Assembly (NCBI RefSeq): GCF_003428645.1
Contig: NZ_QVQH01000004.1
Span: 186,001 to 250,000 of the forward strand
DNA: 64,000 nt
Source: Geodermatophilus marinus
GTDB lineage: Bacteria; Actinomycetota; Actinomycetes; Mycobacteriales; Geodermatophilaceae
Reading direction: 5' to 3'
Shown: positions 38,515-47,427 of the stretch, one piece after another
Layout of the letters: each line of letters starts with the position of its first letter
Position numbering within the stretch: position 1 is the first letter of the stretch
The notes under the pieces: model-generated
What the model was told of the DNA's origin: nothing
The model's input: the letters and a program-made list of their open reading frames with translations, nothing else
Databases searched by the model: none
Made by a program: the position numbers and the translations under genes

Positions 38515-39176
38515 CGGGCCACCCGGATCCGGCTCTCGGGCACCCGCGCCGGCTCGGCGAGGACCGCGGCGTCGAAGGCCGCGCAGACCAGGTGGAGGGC
38601 GACCAGGTGGCACTCCTGCACGGTCGCCGTCCACGGGGAGTCGATGCACACCGCCTCGTCGGCCTCCGCGGCCAGCGGGTTGGGCGCCGGCCCGGTGAGC
38701 GCCAGCACGGTGATGCCGCACTCGCGGGCCCGCCGGGCGGCGGCCACCGCGTTGGGGCTGCGGCCCGAGGTGGACAGCAGGACCAGGACGTCGCCGGGCC
38801 GGCCGTGCGCCTCCACCTGGCGGGCGAACAGCTCGTCGGCGGGGTAGTCGTTGGCGATCGCGGTCAGCGACGAGGTCTCCGCGGTCAGGCACACCGCGGC
38901 GAACGGCGGCCGGTCGGCGCGGTAGCGGCCCACCAGCTCGGCGGTCAGGTGCTGGGCCTGCGCGGCGCTGCCGCCGTTGCCCGCCGCCAGCAGCCGGCCG
39001 CGGGACTCCCCGCACAGGACGTCGGCCAGCTGCCGGCCCCAGCGGTCGAGGGCGTCGAGCTGCCCGGAGAGCGAGCCCAGCGCCGCCGACAGCGAGGCGA
39101 CGTGGTCGGCGCCGGTGAGGTGGGTGCACGAGTCCGGGGACACGACCTCGGTCGCGGCACGGGGCGCGGCGCTCAT
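38511..39176 (-). CDS. gmhA: Sedoheptulose-7-phosphate isomerase (SIS domain)
   Basis: 221 residues with a GmhA-type SIS domain: LLAAGNGGSAAQAQHLTAEL, VCLTAETSSLTAIANDY, VLVLLSTSGRSPNAVAAA and a C-terminal WTATVQECHLVALHLVCAAF with the catalytic-type Glu and His. It makes D-glycero-D-manno-heptose-7-phosphate, the entry step of the pathway. ATG at 39176 overlaps the glycosyltransferase stop (ATGA). It has about 20 extra N-terminal residues compared with E. coli GmhA. Confidence 0.92.
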   Translation of the reverse strand: MSAAPRAATEVVSPDSCTHLTGADHVASLSAALGSLSGQLDALDRWGRQLADVLCGESRGRLLAAGNGGSAAQAQHLTAELVGRYRADRPPFAAVCLTAETSSLTAIANDYPADELFARQVEAHGRPGDVLVLLSTSGRSPNAVAAARRARECGITVLALTGPAPNPLAAEADEAVCIDSPWTATVQECHLVALHLVCAAFDAAVLAEPARVPESRIRVAR

Positions 39177-40390
39177 CGGGCTACCTCCACGGGGCGGCGG
39201 CGGGCGAGGACCTGCCGGTAGACGGTCTCGGTGTCGGCGACCACGCGCGACCACCGGTAGCGGGAACGGGCGCGCCGGACGCCGGCGGCGCCGTAGGCGG
39301 CCCGGCGGTCGTCGTCGGCGAGCAGGGCGGCCAGCACGGCACCGAGCCGGTCCGGGTCGCGCGGGGGGACCAGGTCGCCGGTCACGCCGTCGACGACCGT
39401 GTCCTGCAGGCCGCCGACGGCGGTGGCGACCACCGGCCGGCCGCAGGCCATCGCCTCGAGCGGGGTGATGCCGAACGGCTCGTACCAGGGCACGGCCAGG
39501 ACGACGTCGGCCGAGCGGACCCACGCCGGGACGTCGGCGCGGGCCACCGCCCCGGTGAGCACCAGCCGGTCGGCCACCCCCGCCTCGGCGGCCACGGCCC
39601 GCAGCCGGCGCACCTCGGGGTCGGTGCCCAGCCGCGCGGCCGGGGGGCCGCCGATAACGACCAGCTCGGCGTCCGGGACGGCGGCCAGCGCGCGGACCGC
39701 GTCGTCCTGCCCCTTGCGCTCGACCAGCCGGCCGAGGACCAGCAGCCGCGGGCGCCCGCCGCGGGGCGCCACCGGGCCGCGCGGGGTGAACACCGACGTG
39801 TCGACGCCGCAGGGGACGATCGAGGCGCGGTCGCGGGCCAGGCCCAGCCGGCGCAGCTCGAACACCTCGTCGGTGCAGGTGGCCACCACGTGGGTGACGT
39901 CGCGGCACAGCCCCCGCTCGAGGTCGATGCGATGCGGCGGGGAGGTGTCGGCCGCGCCCTGGTGCCGGCGCTTGACCGAGCCGAGGGCGTGGAAGGTCTG
40001 CACCACCGGCACCCCGCCCGCCCCCGCGTGCCCGGCGGCGGCGACCGAGGCCAGGCCGCTCATCCAGAAGTGCGCGTGCACGAGGTCGGGCGGGTCGGCG
40101 GCCCAGCTGCGCCGCAGCTCGGCGGCGAACCGGTGCATGTGGGGCAGCAGCTCGTCCTTGGGCAGCACCCGGTCCGGGCCGGCCGCGACGTGCACGACGT
40201 CGTAGCCGTCGGGCGCGGTCACCCGCTCCGGCTGGTCGGGCGACTCCCGGCGGGTGTGCACGACGACCTCGTGCCCGCGCCGGGCGAGGCCGGCGGCCAG
40301 GGCCGCGACGTGCACGTTCTGCCCGCCGGCGTCCACCCCGCCGATGGCGGCGAGCGGGCTGGCGTGCTCGCTGACGAGGTCGACCCTCAC
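39173..40390 (-). CDS. GT4-type glycosyltransferase
   Basis: 405 residues of the GT-B fold: N-terminal SEHASPLAAIGGVDAGGQNVHVAALAAGLARRGHEVVVHTRR and C-terminal nucleotide-sugar site VLAVPWYEPFGITPLEAMACGRPVVATAVGGLQDTV (EX7E motif). The N-terminal GGVDAGGQNVHV resembles the sucrose/glycogen-synthase-like and MshA/GtfB actinobacterial group, so donor specificity is open. GTG start at 40390 overlaps the upstream stop by 4 bp. Confidence 0.88.
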   Translation of the reverse strand: MRVDLVSEHASPLAAIGGVDAGGQNVHVAALAAGLARRGHEVVVHTRRESPDQPERVTAPDGYDVVHVAAGPDRVLPKDELLPHMHRFAAELRRSWAADPPDLVHAHFWMSGLASVAAAGHAGAGGVPVVQTFHALGSVKRRHQGAADTSPPHRIDLERGLCRDVTHVVATCTDEVFELRRLGLARDRASIVPCGVDTSVFTPRGPVAPRGGRPRLLVLGRLVERKGQDDAVRALAAVPDAELVVIGGPPAARLGTDPEVRRLRAVAAEAGVADRLVLTGAVARADVPAWVRSADVVLAVPWYEPFGITPLEAMACGRPVVATAVGGLQDTVVDGVTGDLVPPRDPDRLGAVLAALLADDDRRAAYGAAGVRRARSRYRWSRVVADTETVYRQVLARRRPVEVAR

Positions 40391-41367
40391 CGGACCACCT
40401 CCTCGAGCAGGCCCTCCCAGTCGGCGAGGAACCGGCCCAGGCCGTAGCGCTCCAGCGCGGTGGCCCGCGCCGCCTTGCCGGCCAGCCGGGCGGCGTCCTC
40501 GTCGTGCAGGAAGGTCCGGACGGCCTCCCACAGCCGCTCGGGCCGGGTGGAGAGCACGCCGGCCTCGGGCGGCACCGCCTCGACGGCCTCGGTGGTGGCC
40601 AGGGCGACCACCGGCATCCCCAGGTGCATGGCCTCCAGCAGGGAGAGCCCCAGCGAGGTCCAGCGGACCGGGTGGACGTAGACGCGGCGGCGGGCCAGCT
40701 CGGCGTGCATCACCGCCTGCGGGGGGTCGTCGTGGAGGGTGACCCGCGCCGGGTCCAGCCCGTGCCGCTCGTGCAGCCCGGCCAGGCCCATCCCGAAGAC
40801 GTCGACCGGCGCGACCGCGGCCAGGCCCGGCAGCAGGTCGGCGCCGACGGTGCGGCCGCGGCGGACCGGCTCGTTGGTGACGACGGCGGCGTGCGGCAGC
40901 TCCCCGGTCCAGCGCTCCCCCGGGTCGACGATGCCGTGCTCCACCACCGCCGTGGGCGCGCGCCCGTTGTCGTAGAAGAGCCGGTTGAAGTGGGTGACGT
41001 GCACGAGCGGGACGTCGTCCCGGTCGGCCATCGGGTGGCGCGTGTGCGGGACCGGCGCGGCACCCTCCTCCAGCCCCGGCGCGTTGTGCTCGAGGAAGAC
41101 CGCGGGCAGGTCCCGGCCGGGCTCGCGGCCGAGCCACTCCCGCACCAGCTCGAGGTCGCGCACCCGCTGCAGGACGACCACGTCGACGTCCTCGCCGCGC
41201 AGCTGCTGCGGGGTCACCTCGCGGACCGAGGCCGGCCAGTCCCAGGTCCGGGCGCGGCCCAGCCCGTCGGGCCCCCGGTCGGGGGTCACCGGGACCAGGT
41301 ACTCGTGCCGCCCCTGGACGAACGCCGTCGTCCAGGAGCCGTGCACGTGCCAGACGAGGACCTTCAC
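40387..41367 (-). CDS. GT-B glycosyltransferase
   Basis: 326 residues. N-terminal VLVWHVHGSWTTAFVQGRHEYLVPV and C-terminal VYVHPVRWTSLGLSLLEAMHLGMPVVALATTEAVEAVP, the donor-binding half of GT4-like enzymes. The N-terminal half is rich in His and Arg and is unlike GT4 consensus. GTG start at 41367 overlaps the upstream GT9 stop (GTGA), and its stop overlaps the next start. Donor and acceptor unknown; its place in the operon suggests building the same glycan. Confidence 0.82.
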   Translation of the reverse strand: MKVLVWHVHGSWTTAFVQGRHEYLVPVTPDRGPDGLGRARTWDWPASVREVTPQQLRGEDVDVVVLQRVRDLELVREWLGREPGRDLPAVFLEHNAPGLEEGAAPVPHTRHPMADRDDVPLVHVTHFNRLFYDNGRAPTAVVEHGIVDPGERWTGELPHAAVVTNEPVRRGRTVGADLLPGLAAVAPVDVFGMGLAGLHERHGLDPARVTLHDDPPQAVMHAELARRRVYVHPVRWTSLGLSLLEAMHLGMPVVALATTEAVEAVPPEAGVLSTRPERLWEAVRTFLHDEDAARLAGKAARATALERYGLGRFLADWEGLLEEVVR

Positions 41368-42365
41368 GAGCTCACCACCTTGTCCACGGCAGCGACCACG
41401 TCGGCCGCGCTGACCGACGAGAGGCAGGGGTGGCCGGGCACGGGGCACTCCCGGGCCCGGGTCCCGCGGCACGGCGCGTCCTGGTCGCCGAGGAGGACGG
41501 TGGGGACGCCGTAGGGCGCCCACCGCGCGGCCGGGACGACCGGGGCGAACAGCGACACGACGGGCGTGCCGACGGCGGCGGCCAGGTGCGCCGGGCCGGT
41601 GTTGCCGACGACGACCGCGGCGGCGCCGTCGAGCAGCGCGGCCATCTGCGCCAGGCTCGTCCCGCCCCCGAGGTCGGTGCCGCGGGCGCCGGCGACGGCG
41701 GCGGTCAGCGCCCGCTCCCCCGGCCCGCCGGTGACCAGCACCCGGTACCCGGCGTCCGACAGGGCCACCACGGCCTCGGCGCAGCGCTGCGGCGGCCAGG
41801 CCCGCGCCGGCACGCTCGCGCCGGGGTGCAGGACGACGTACCCGGGCTCGTGCGCGACGGGCGGCAGCGGCCGGCGCACCGCCAGCCGGCCGTCGTCCCC
41901 CGCCGGCAGGTCGAACCCGGCGGCGCGGGCGAGGGACAGGGCGCGCTCGGGTTCGGGCAGGTCGTCGTCGGCCCGGTGGCGGACGTCGAGCAGCGACCCC
42001 GGGTAGTCGACGCTGGTGGCCGAGACGCGGGGGACGCCGGCCGCGCGGAGCAGCAGCGCCAGGGGCAGGGGCGACTGGTGGAAGGACGTGGAGAGGACCG
42101 CCTCGTCGGGGGCGAGGGCGCGCACCCGGTCGGTCAGCGCGGCGAGGTCGGCGGCGTCGACCGGCGGCGGGTCGCCGAGGATCCACGGGCAGGCCCAGGT
42201 CCAGACCTCGTCGACGCCGGGCAGCAGCGCCGCCGCCTCGGCGCCGGCCGGCCCGGCGAGGAACACGACCCGGTCCGCGCCCGCCGCGACGGCCCGGACC
42301 ATGGGCCCCTGCACGAGCACGTCCCCGGCCGAGTCCAGCCGGGCGACGAGCACCGTGCGCGTCAC
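41364..42365 (-). CDS. Glycosyltransferase family 9 (heptosyltransferase-like)
   Basis: 333 residues. VLVARLDSAGDVLVQGPMVRAVAA at the N-terminus, VVLHPGASVPARAWPPQRCAE in the middle, and AAVVVGNTGPAHLAAAVGTPVVSLFAPVVPAARW at the C-terminus form the GT9 pattern. A late Cys pair (DAPCRGTRARECPVPGHPC) resembles the cysteines seen in many WaaF-like proteins. GTG at 42365 overlaps the fusion-gene stop. Likely adds heptose. Confidence 0.9.
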   Translation of the reverse strand: MTRTVLVARLDSAGDVLVQGPMVRAVAAGADRVVFLAGPAGAEAAALLPGVDEVWTWACPWILGDPPPVDAADLAALTDRVRALAPDEAVLSTSFHQSPLPLALLLRAAGVPRVSATSVDYPGSLLDVRHRADDDLPEPERALSLARAAGFDLPAGDDGRLAVRRPLPPVAHEPGYVVLHPGASVPARAWPPQRCAEAVVALSDAGYRVLVTGGPGERALTAAVAGARGTDLGGGTSLAQMAALLDGAAAVVVGNTGPAHLAAAVGTPVVSLFAPVVPAARWAPYGVPTVLLGDQDAPCRGTRARECPVPGHPCLSSVSAADVVAAVDKVVSS

Positions 42366-43861
42366 CAGGCGCCCGCCAGGACGCCGTCGACCGCATCGGT
42401 CAGCGTGCCGGCGCGGCGCGGGGCCGCCGCCACCTCGGCCCGGCGGGTGACCGGGGTGGGCACCAGGACGCCGGAGGCGCCGGCCGCGGCCGCGGCCTCG
42501 ACGTCGGCGCCGATGTCCCCGACGACCACGCAGCGGGCCGGGTCGACGCCGAGCTCGTCGCAGGCCGCCTTCACCATGCCGGGCGCGGGCTTGCGGCAGC
42601 CGCAGCCGTCGTCGTGGCCGTGCGGGCAGACCTGCACGGTGTCGAACGGGCCCAGCAGCTCGGCCAGCCGGGCCGTGCAGGCGTCCACCTGCTCGCGGGT
42701 GATCAGCCCCCGGGCGACCCCGGACTGGTTGCTCACCACGCCGACGCGCACCCCGCGGGCCCGCAGCCGGTCGAGCGCCTCCCGGGCGCCGTCCACCGGC
42801 CGGACCCACGCCGGGTCGCCGTTGTAGGGGAAGTCGTGCACGAGGGTGCCGTCGCGGTCGAAGAGCACCAGGTCGGGCAGGCCGCGCCAGCGGGTCACCC
42901 GGCGGTGGGTGACGACGCCGCGCAGCCAGTGCCAGGTGGCCAGCGGCGGGATGGCCGCGCTCGTGGCGAGCATGGTGGTGACCTCGTCGCGGGTGCGCGG
43001 GCCGGGCGCGATGCGGGCCCACGCGAACTCCGCCGTCCCGGCGGCCCAGGCCAGGCCGGCGGCCAGGGCCGCCCGGGGGCGCCCGCCGGCGGCCAGCGCG
43101 AGGGCGGCCGCCCCCGCGGCGCTGACCGCCAGGTGCCGCGGGCGCCGGCCGAGCGGGGCGTCGGCGCGGTCGCGCCAGCCGGGCCCGTGCAGGCGGCGCA
43201 TCAGCACGTCGTCGGCGTTGCCGGCCTGGGTGCGCACGCTGATCCAGCGGTCGACCGGCCGCACCGGGTGGGTGATCCGGCGCCGCCCGCGCACCAGGCG
43301 GGCGCCGGTGCCCATGACCCGCAGCGCCAGGTCGGAGTCCTCGCGGAAGGCGCGGGGGAAGCGCTCGTCGAACCCGCCGACGGCGGCCAGGGCGCTGCGG
43401 CGGTAGGCGAGGTCGGCGGTGATCCACGAGCTGGTGGCCAGCCCGGCGGTGCCGCGCTCCCAGTCGGTGGGGCGGCGGTGCTCCGGCAGGGGGACCCGCA
43501 CCCGGCCCTGGCTGCCGGCGACGTCGGGGGGCAGCCCCGCCAGGTCGTCGGCCAGCCGCTCGTACCAGTCGGGGTCGGGGACGACGTCGTCGTCGAGGAA
43601 GGCCACCCACTCGGTGCGCACGCTGCGCCACCCGAGGTTGCGGGCGCGGGCCGGCCCGCCGCCCCCGGTGCGCAGGACCCGCACCGGCGGGAGGCCGGCC
43701 CGCTCGGCCCGCAGGGGTGCGCCGGCGGGGCGGTCGTCGACGAGGACGAGCTCGACCGGACGGGGGCCGCGGCCCTGCGCCAGCGCGTCGAGGAGCGCGT
43801 CCAGCGACGGTCGGCCGACGGTCGGCACGACCACGGCGCAACGCGCGTTTCCCACCTGCAC
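42362..43861 (-). CDS. Fusion: family 2 glycosyltransferase and GmhB-type heptose bisphosphate phosphatase
   Basis: 499 residues. Residues 1-230 form a GT2 domain (VVVPTVGRPSLDALLDAL, WVAFLDDDVVPDPDWYERL with the DxD-type acid, and FREDSDLALRVM). Residues about 230-315 hold Ala/Arg/Gly-rich helices. Residues 330-480 are a HAD IIIA phosphatase: LVLFDRDGTLVHDFPYN (nucleophile motif), VVSNQSGVARG, zinc-site-like CPHGHDDGCGCRKP, and VVVGDIGADVEAA. The GmhB part removes the C7 phosphate from heptose-1,7-bisphosphate. First gene of the heptose operon; GTG start at 43861. The fusion itself is unusual. Confidence 0.87.
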   Translation of the reverse strand: MQVGNARCAVVVPTVGRPSLDALLDALAQGRGPRPVELVLVDDRPAGAPLRAERAGLPPVRVLRTGGGGPARARNLGWRSVRTEWVAFLDDDVVPDPDWYERLADDLAGLPPDVAGSQGRVRVPLPEHRRPTDWERGTAGLATSSWITADLAYRRSALAAVGGFDERFPRAFREDSDLALRVMGTGARLVRGRRRITHPVRPVDRWISVRTQAGNADDVLMRRLHGPGWRDRADAPLGRRPRHLAVSAAGAAALALAAGGRPRAALAAGLAWAAGTAEFAWARIAPGPRTRDEVTTMLATSAAIPPLATWHWLRGVVTHRRVTRWRGLPDLVLFDRDGTLVHDFPYNGDPAWVRPVDGAREALDRLRARGVRVGVVSNQSGVARGLITREQVDACTARLAELLGPFDTVQVCPHGHDDGCGCRKPAPGMVKAACDELGVDPARCVVVGDIGADVEAAAAAGASGVLVPTPVTRRAEVAAAPRRAGTLTDAVDGVLAGAW

Positions 43862-43897
43862 GGACGCGTCCCTGCCCGTCCGGCGCGGATCGAAACA

Positions 43898-44485
43898 CTA
43901 CGGGCTTGAAGTGTCCACCGGAGGGCGTGCGGTCGGCGCCCGGCGGCTGCGGGCGGCCGCGGAGACGCGGGCCAGCGCGTCGGTGACCGTGGCGGCGTCG
44001 TCCCCGAGGAGCGCGAGCAGGTGGGCCACCATCCCGTCGTGGGTGGGGGCGGCCTCGGCCACCTTGGCCCGGCCGGCGGGGGTCAGCCGGGCGTGCAGCA
44101 GCCGGCGGTCCCCGCCCGCGCTGCGCTCCCGGACGACGAGGCCGTCGCTCACCAGCCGGCCGACGGTGCTGGTCACCCCGGCCCGGGAGATCCCCAGGGC
44201 CTCGGCGAGCTCCCCCATCGTGGCCCGCTCGCCGGGGGACTCCACGATCCGCCGCAGCGCCTCGAAGCCGGTCAACGACAGGTCGTGCTCGCGGTGCAGG
44301 GCCGAGTCGACCCGCCGGGTGATCCGGTCGTGCACCTGGACGATGCGCAGCCAGGTCTCGGCCGGGCCGGGCGCGGCGCCGGGTACCTCGGCGGGGTCGC
44401 GCGGGACGCGGTCGTCGGCGCCCGCGTCGTCGTCCGGACCCGCCCCGCGCGGGTGGTCCGGCGCGAGGGCGTCCTGGCTCGGCAC
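43898..44485 (-). CDS. MarR-family transcriptional regulator
   Basis: About 195 residues from GTG 44485; a longer start at 44542 is possible. A long Asp/Pro/Ala-rich N-terminus of about 40 residues precedes the MarR fold: WLRIVQVHDRITRRVDSALHREHDLSLTGFEALRRIVE, helix-turn-helix MGELAEALGISRAGVTSTVGRL and wing VVRERSAGGDRRLLHARLTP. It lies 36 bp upstream of the heptose operon on the same strand, so it may be co-transcribed with or regulate it. An inverted ACACT/AGTGT pair lies in that 36-bp gap. Confidence 0.82.
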   Translation of the reverse strand: MPSQDALAPDHPRGAGPDDDAGADDRVPRDPAEVPGAAPGPAETWLRIVQVHDRITRRVDSALHREHDLSLTGFEALRRIVESPGERATMGELAEALGISRAGVTSTVGRLVSDGLVVRERSAGGDRRLLHARLTPAGRAKVAEAAPTHDGMVAHLLALLGDDAATVTDALARVSAAARSRRAPTARPPVDTSSP

Positions 44486-44555
44486 CCCACCATGGTTCCC
44501 GAGATCGCGCCCGGGCGCCCCCGGACCGGCGGACCCGCGCACGTCGCCGTGCCGT

Positions 44556-45533
44556 TCAGGCGCTGCCGGGCGGGCCGGCGGGCGGGCGGCGCCGGGCGCT
44601 GCGGACGGCCAGACCCGCTCCGGCCGCGAGCAGCAGCACCCCGGCGGTGAGCGGGACCCAGGCCAGCCCGCCCCCGACCAGCGGGGTGGCCCGGTCGGCC
44701 ACCCGGAGGGCGACCTCGCCGGAGGCGTCGGACTCCTCGCCCACCAGCACGAGGACCGCCGGGCCGGGTGCGGCGGCGTCCGGGACGGGGACCGACACCG
44801 CGACGGCCCCGGCGGCGTCCGCGGTGGCCGAGGCCAGCACCGCGCCGCCGGGCCCGAGCACGCTGACCGTCTCGCCCGGCTCGAAGCCCGAGCCCCGCAC
44901 GTCGACGGCGCCGCCGGGCAGCACCCGCGGCGAGGCGGCGCGCACGTCGGGCGCGTCGAGGGCCCCGGCCGGCGCGGCCCCGGCGGGGGGCGGCAGCTGC
45001 GGGGACGGCATCGGCGCGGGCTCGGCCCGCGGCGAGGGGACGACGACCGGCGGGGTGTCCACCGCGGCGCCCGGGACGCCGGCGGCCGCGGACGGCGGGC
45101 TGATCGCCGCGCAGTCCTCCTCGGCGGGCCGGGTGAAGCTGAAGCCCTCGAGCTCGTCGACGTAGGCGGTGCCCGAGCCGTCGAGGGCGGTGTACTCGAG
45201 GAAGGGGTCGATCGTCTCGCCCCAGGCCACCGGCCCGGTGGCGAGGACGACGACCGCGCCGGGGGTCAGCTCGGCGCCGTCCTCCCCCTCGGGCGCGCGC
45301 GTGGTGCCGAGGCGGACGGCGTAGGGGGCGGTGCCGGCCGTGACCTCGACGGCGACCCCGCCCGGGCGGCAGCTGGGGCCCTGGGTGACACGCGCGTCGG
45401 GGCGGGTGGGGTCGTCGACGGCGGCCGCGGGCCCGGCGGTGGCGAGGACGAGGCAGGCGAGGACGGCGGACAGGCCGAGGACGGACGCGGCGCCCCTGAC
45501 GAGCCCCGGCCTGCTGGCGACCGGCACGTGCAA
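44556..45533 (-). CDS. Secreted surface protein with IPT-like domain and C-terminal anchor
   Basis: 325 residues. Signal peptide (VLGLSAVLACLVLATAGPAAA), a beta-rich domain with an acidic cysteine pair, a Pro/Ala linker (SPRAEPAPMPSPQLPPPAG) and an IPT-like repeat (VDVRGSGFEPGETVSVLGPGGAVLASATADAAGAV). A C-terminal transmembrane helix (AWVPLTAGVLLLAAGAGLAV) and an Arg-rich tail end the protein. There is no LPXTG motif, so membrane anchoring rather than sortase anchoring is expected. The start is TTG at 45533, with GTG at 45527 as the alternative. Function unknown. Confidence 0.75.
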   Translation of the reverse strand: MHVPVASRPGLVRGAASVLGLSAVLACLVLATAGPAAAVDDPTRPDARVTQGPSCRPGGVAVEVTAGTAPYAVRLGTTRAPEGEDGAELTPGAVVVLATGPVAWGETIDPFLEYTALDGSGTAYVDELEGFSFTRPAEEDCAAISPPSAAAGVPGAAVDTPPVVVPSPRAEPAPMPSPQLPPPAGAAPAGALDAPDVRAASPRVLPGGAVDVRGSGFEPGETVSVLGPGGAVLASATADAAGAVAVSVPVPDAAAPGPAVLVLVGEESDASGEVALRVADRATPLVGGGLAWVPLTAGVLLLAAGAGLAVRSARRRPPAGPPGSA

Positions 45534-45720
45534 CTTCCCCCTGGTGTGACCGCCCCGCCGGGCGTCCGTGCTGAGCGCGGGCGGACCCCCATGATGGACC
45601 GCGGGAGCGGCCCGCGGCCGCGGGTTACCGGCCAGTTGCGCGTGTCGCTGCGGCGTGTCGCGAGATCGTCGGCCGGGCCCCCGTCCGGGGCTGTGACGCA
45701 GGGCTCACTACGGTGGGCCG

Positions 45721-47043
45721 GTGGACTCAGCCGCCGGGACCGGACGACGCCGCCAGGACGAGGTCTACCGCGCCGGGGTGTACGGCCGGCGCCCGCGGGT
45801 GCCGACCGCCGCCCGGCGCCTGCAGCGGGCCGCGCGGCGCCGGCTGACCGCCCGGGCCTACGCCTACGTCGCCGGCGGGGCCGGCGAGGAGACGACCCAG
45901 CGGGCCAACCGGGCGGCGTTCGACCGCTGGGCCGTCGTCCCCCGGGTGCTGCGCGACGTCAGCAGCCGGGACACCTCGGTCGAGCTGTTCGGCCGCCGCC
46001 TCCCGGCACCGGTGCTGCTCGGCCCGGTCGGGGCGCTGGAGCTGGTGCACCGCGCGGCCGACCTCGCCGTCGCCCGCGCGGCCGCGGGCCTGGGCGTGCC
46101 GATGGTGTTCTCGAACCAGGCGTCGGTGCCGATGGAGACCTGCGCGGGGGTGATGGGGGACGCGCCGCGCTGGTCGCAGCTGTACTGGTCCACCTCCGAC
46201 GAGCTGGTGGAGAGCCTCGTGGCCCGGGCCGAGGCGTGCGGGTGCGAGGCCCTCGTGGTCACCCTCGACACGACGATGCTCGGCTGGCGCCCCCGGGACC
46301 TCGACCTCGGCCACCTGCCTTTCGCGCTGGGCAAGGGCATCGCGCAGTACACCTCCGACCCGGTGTTCCGGCGGCTGGTCGAGGAGCGGGTCGCCGCGGC
46401 GGGGGACGCGGCACCGGCGCCGGTCGAGGCGGGCGACGCCGCCGCGCGGGACCGCCAGTCCCGACCCACCGTGGCCGCGGTGCGCGCCCTGGTCGGCATG
46501 GCGCGCGCCTGGCCCGGGCCCCTGCGGGAGAACCTGCGCTCCCCGCTGCCCCGGGCCGCGGTCGAGACGTTCCTGCGCATCTACTCGCGACCCTCGATCA
46601 CCTGGGCCGACCTCGCCTGGCTGCGGGCCCGCACCCGCCTACCGATCGTGCTCAAGGGGGTGCTGCACCCCGACGACGCCCGCCGGGCCCTCGACGAGGG
46701 GGTCGACGGCGTGGTGGTGAGCACCCACGGCGGGCGGCAGGTGGACCGCTCGATCTCCGCGCTCGACGCGCTGCCCGACGTGGTCGCCGCGGTGGGCGAC
46801 CGGGCGCCGGTGCTCCTCGACAGCGGGGTCCGCAGCGGGGCCGACGTGTTCACCGCCGTGGCCCTCGGCGCCCGCGCCGTGCTGCTGGGGCGCCCCTGGG
46901 TCTGGGGGCTGGGCCTGGCGGGCGAGGAGGGGGTGCGCCAGGTGGTCTCCGACGTGCTCGGCGAGTTCGACCTGACGCTGGGGCTGACGGGCCACACCGC
47001 GGTCGACCAGCTCTCCGCGGACGTGCTGCGCCGGGTCGGCTGA
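45721..47043 (+). CDS. FMN-dependent alpha-hydroxy-acid oxidase (lactate 2-monooxygenase type)
   Basis: 440 residues. TIM-barrel flavoenzyme family: [25 protein letters not shown] (N-terminal flavin site), [71 protein letters not shown] with the catalytic Lys, and [19 protein letters not shown] with the catalytic His and substrate-binding Arg. [29 protein letters not shown] binds the FMN phosphate. The insertion around residues 225-260 fits lactate monooxygenase. GTG start at 45721. Substrate inferred. Confidence 0.9.
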   Translation: MDSAAGTGRRRQDEVYRAGVYGRRPRVPTAARRLQRAARRRLTARAYAYVAGGAGEETTQRANRAAFDRWAVVPRVLRDVSSRDTSVELFGRRLPAPVLLGPVGALELVHRAADLAVARAAAGLGVPMVFSNQASVPMETCAGVMGDAPRWSQLYWSTSDELVESLVARAEACGCEALVVTLDTTMLGWRPRDLDLGHLPFALGKGIAQYTSDPVFRRLVEERVAAAGDAAPAPVEAGDAAARDRQSRPTVAAVRALVGMARAWPGPLRENLRSPLPRAAVETFLRIYSRPSITWADLAWLRARTRLPIVLKGVLHPDDARRALDEGVDGVVVSTHGGRQVDRSISALDALPDVVAAVGDRAPVLLDSGVRSGADVFTAVALGARAVLLGRPWVWGLGLAGEEGVRQVVSDVLGEFDLTLGLTGHTAVDQLSADVLRRVG

Positions 47044-47115
47044 CGACCGCCCGGACCGCCTCGGGGGGAGCCGGACACGCGCGGGACGACACGCCGGGCG
47101 GACTTGACCCTGTTG

Positions 47116-47131
47116 TGTGAGCTGGGTCACA
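47116..47131. promoter_or_regulatory. Consensus Crp/GlxR binding site
   Basis: TGTGAGCTGGGTCACA matches TGTGA-N6-TCACA exactly in both half sites. It lies in a 468-bp gap between convergent genes, 73 bp after the lactate-oxidase stop, with a TTGACC hexamer at 47104-47109. No protein gene starts nearby, so it may drive a small RNA. Confidence 0.6.
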
Positions 47132-47302
47132 GTGGCTGCGGGCGGGGGTAGCCGGCAAACAGTGGCCACCCACAGCTGGGTGGACTGACCAACGCGGCCA
47201 GACCGTCAGGACCGGCCCCCCGCCCCACATCCTCGTCGCCGGCGGGCGGTCCCGCACCGTCGCGCCGTCCTGCGCAGCCCCGGCCTGCCGTGCCCCGGCC
47301 TC

Positions 47303-47358
47303 TCGTGCCCGGCTCCTCGTGCCCGGCTCCTCGTGCCCGGCTCCTCGTGCCCGGCCGC
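47303..47358. repeat. Four tandem 14-bp repeats in intergenic region
   Basis: TCGTGCCCGGCTCC occurs three times exactly (47303, 47317, 47331) and a fourth time with changes at the end (47345). Non-coding as far as I can see. Confidence 0.85.
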
Positions 47359-47427
47359 TCGCCCCGGTGCGCCTCCCGGCGCGGGGGCGCCGCGTGCCCG
47401 GCCGCATCCCAGCCCTGAGGTGTCCCT

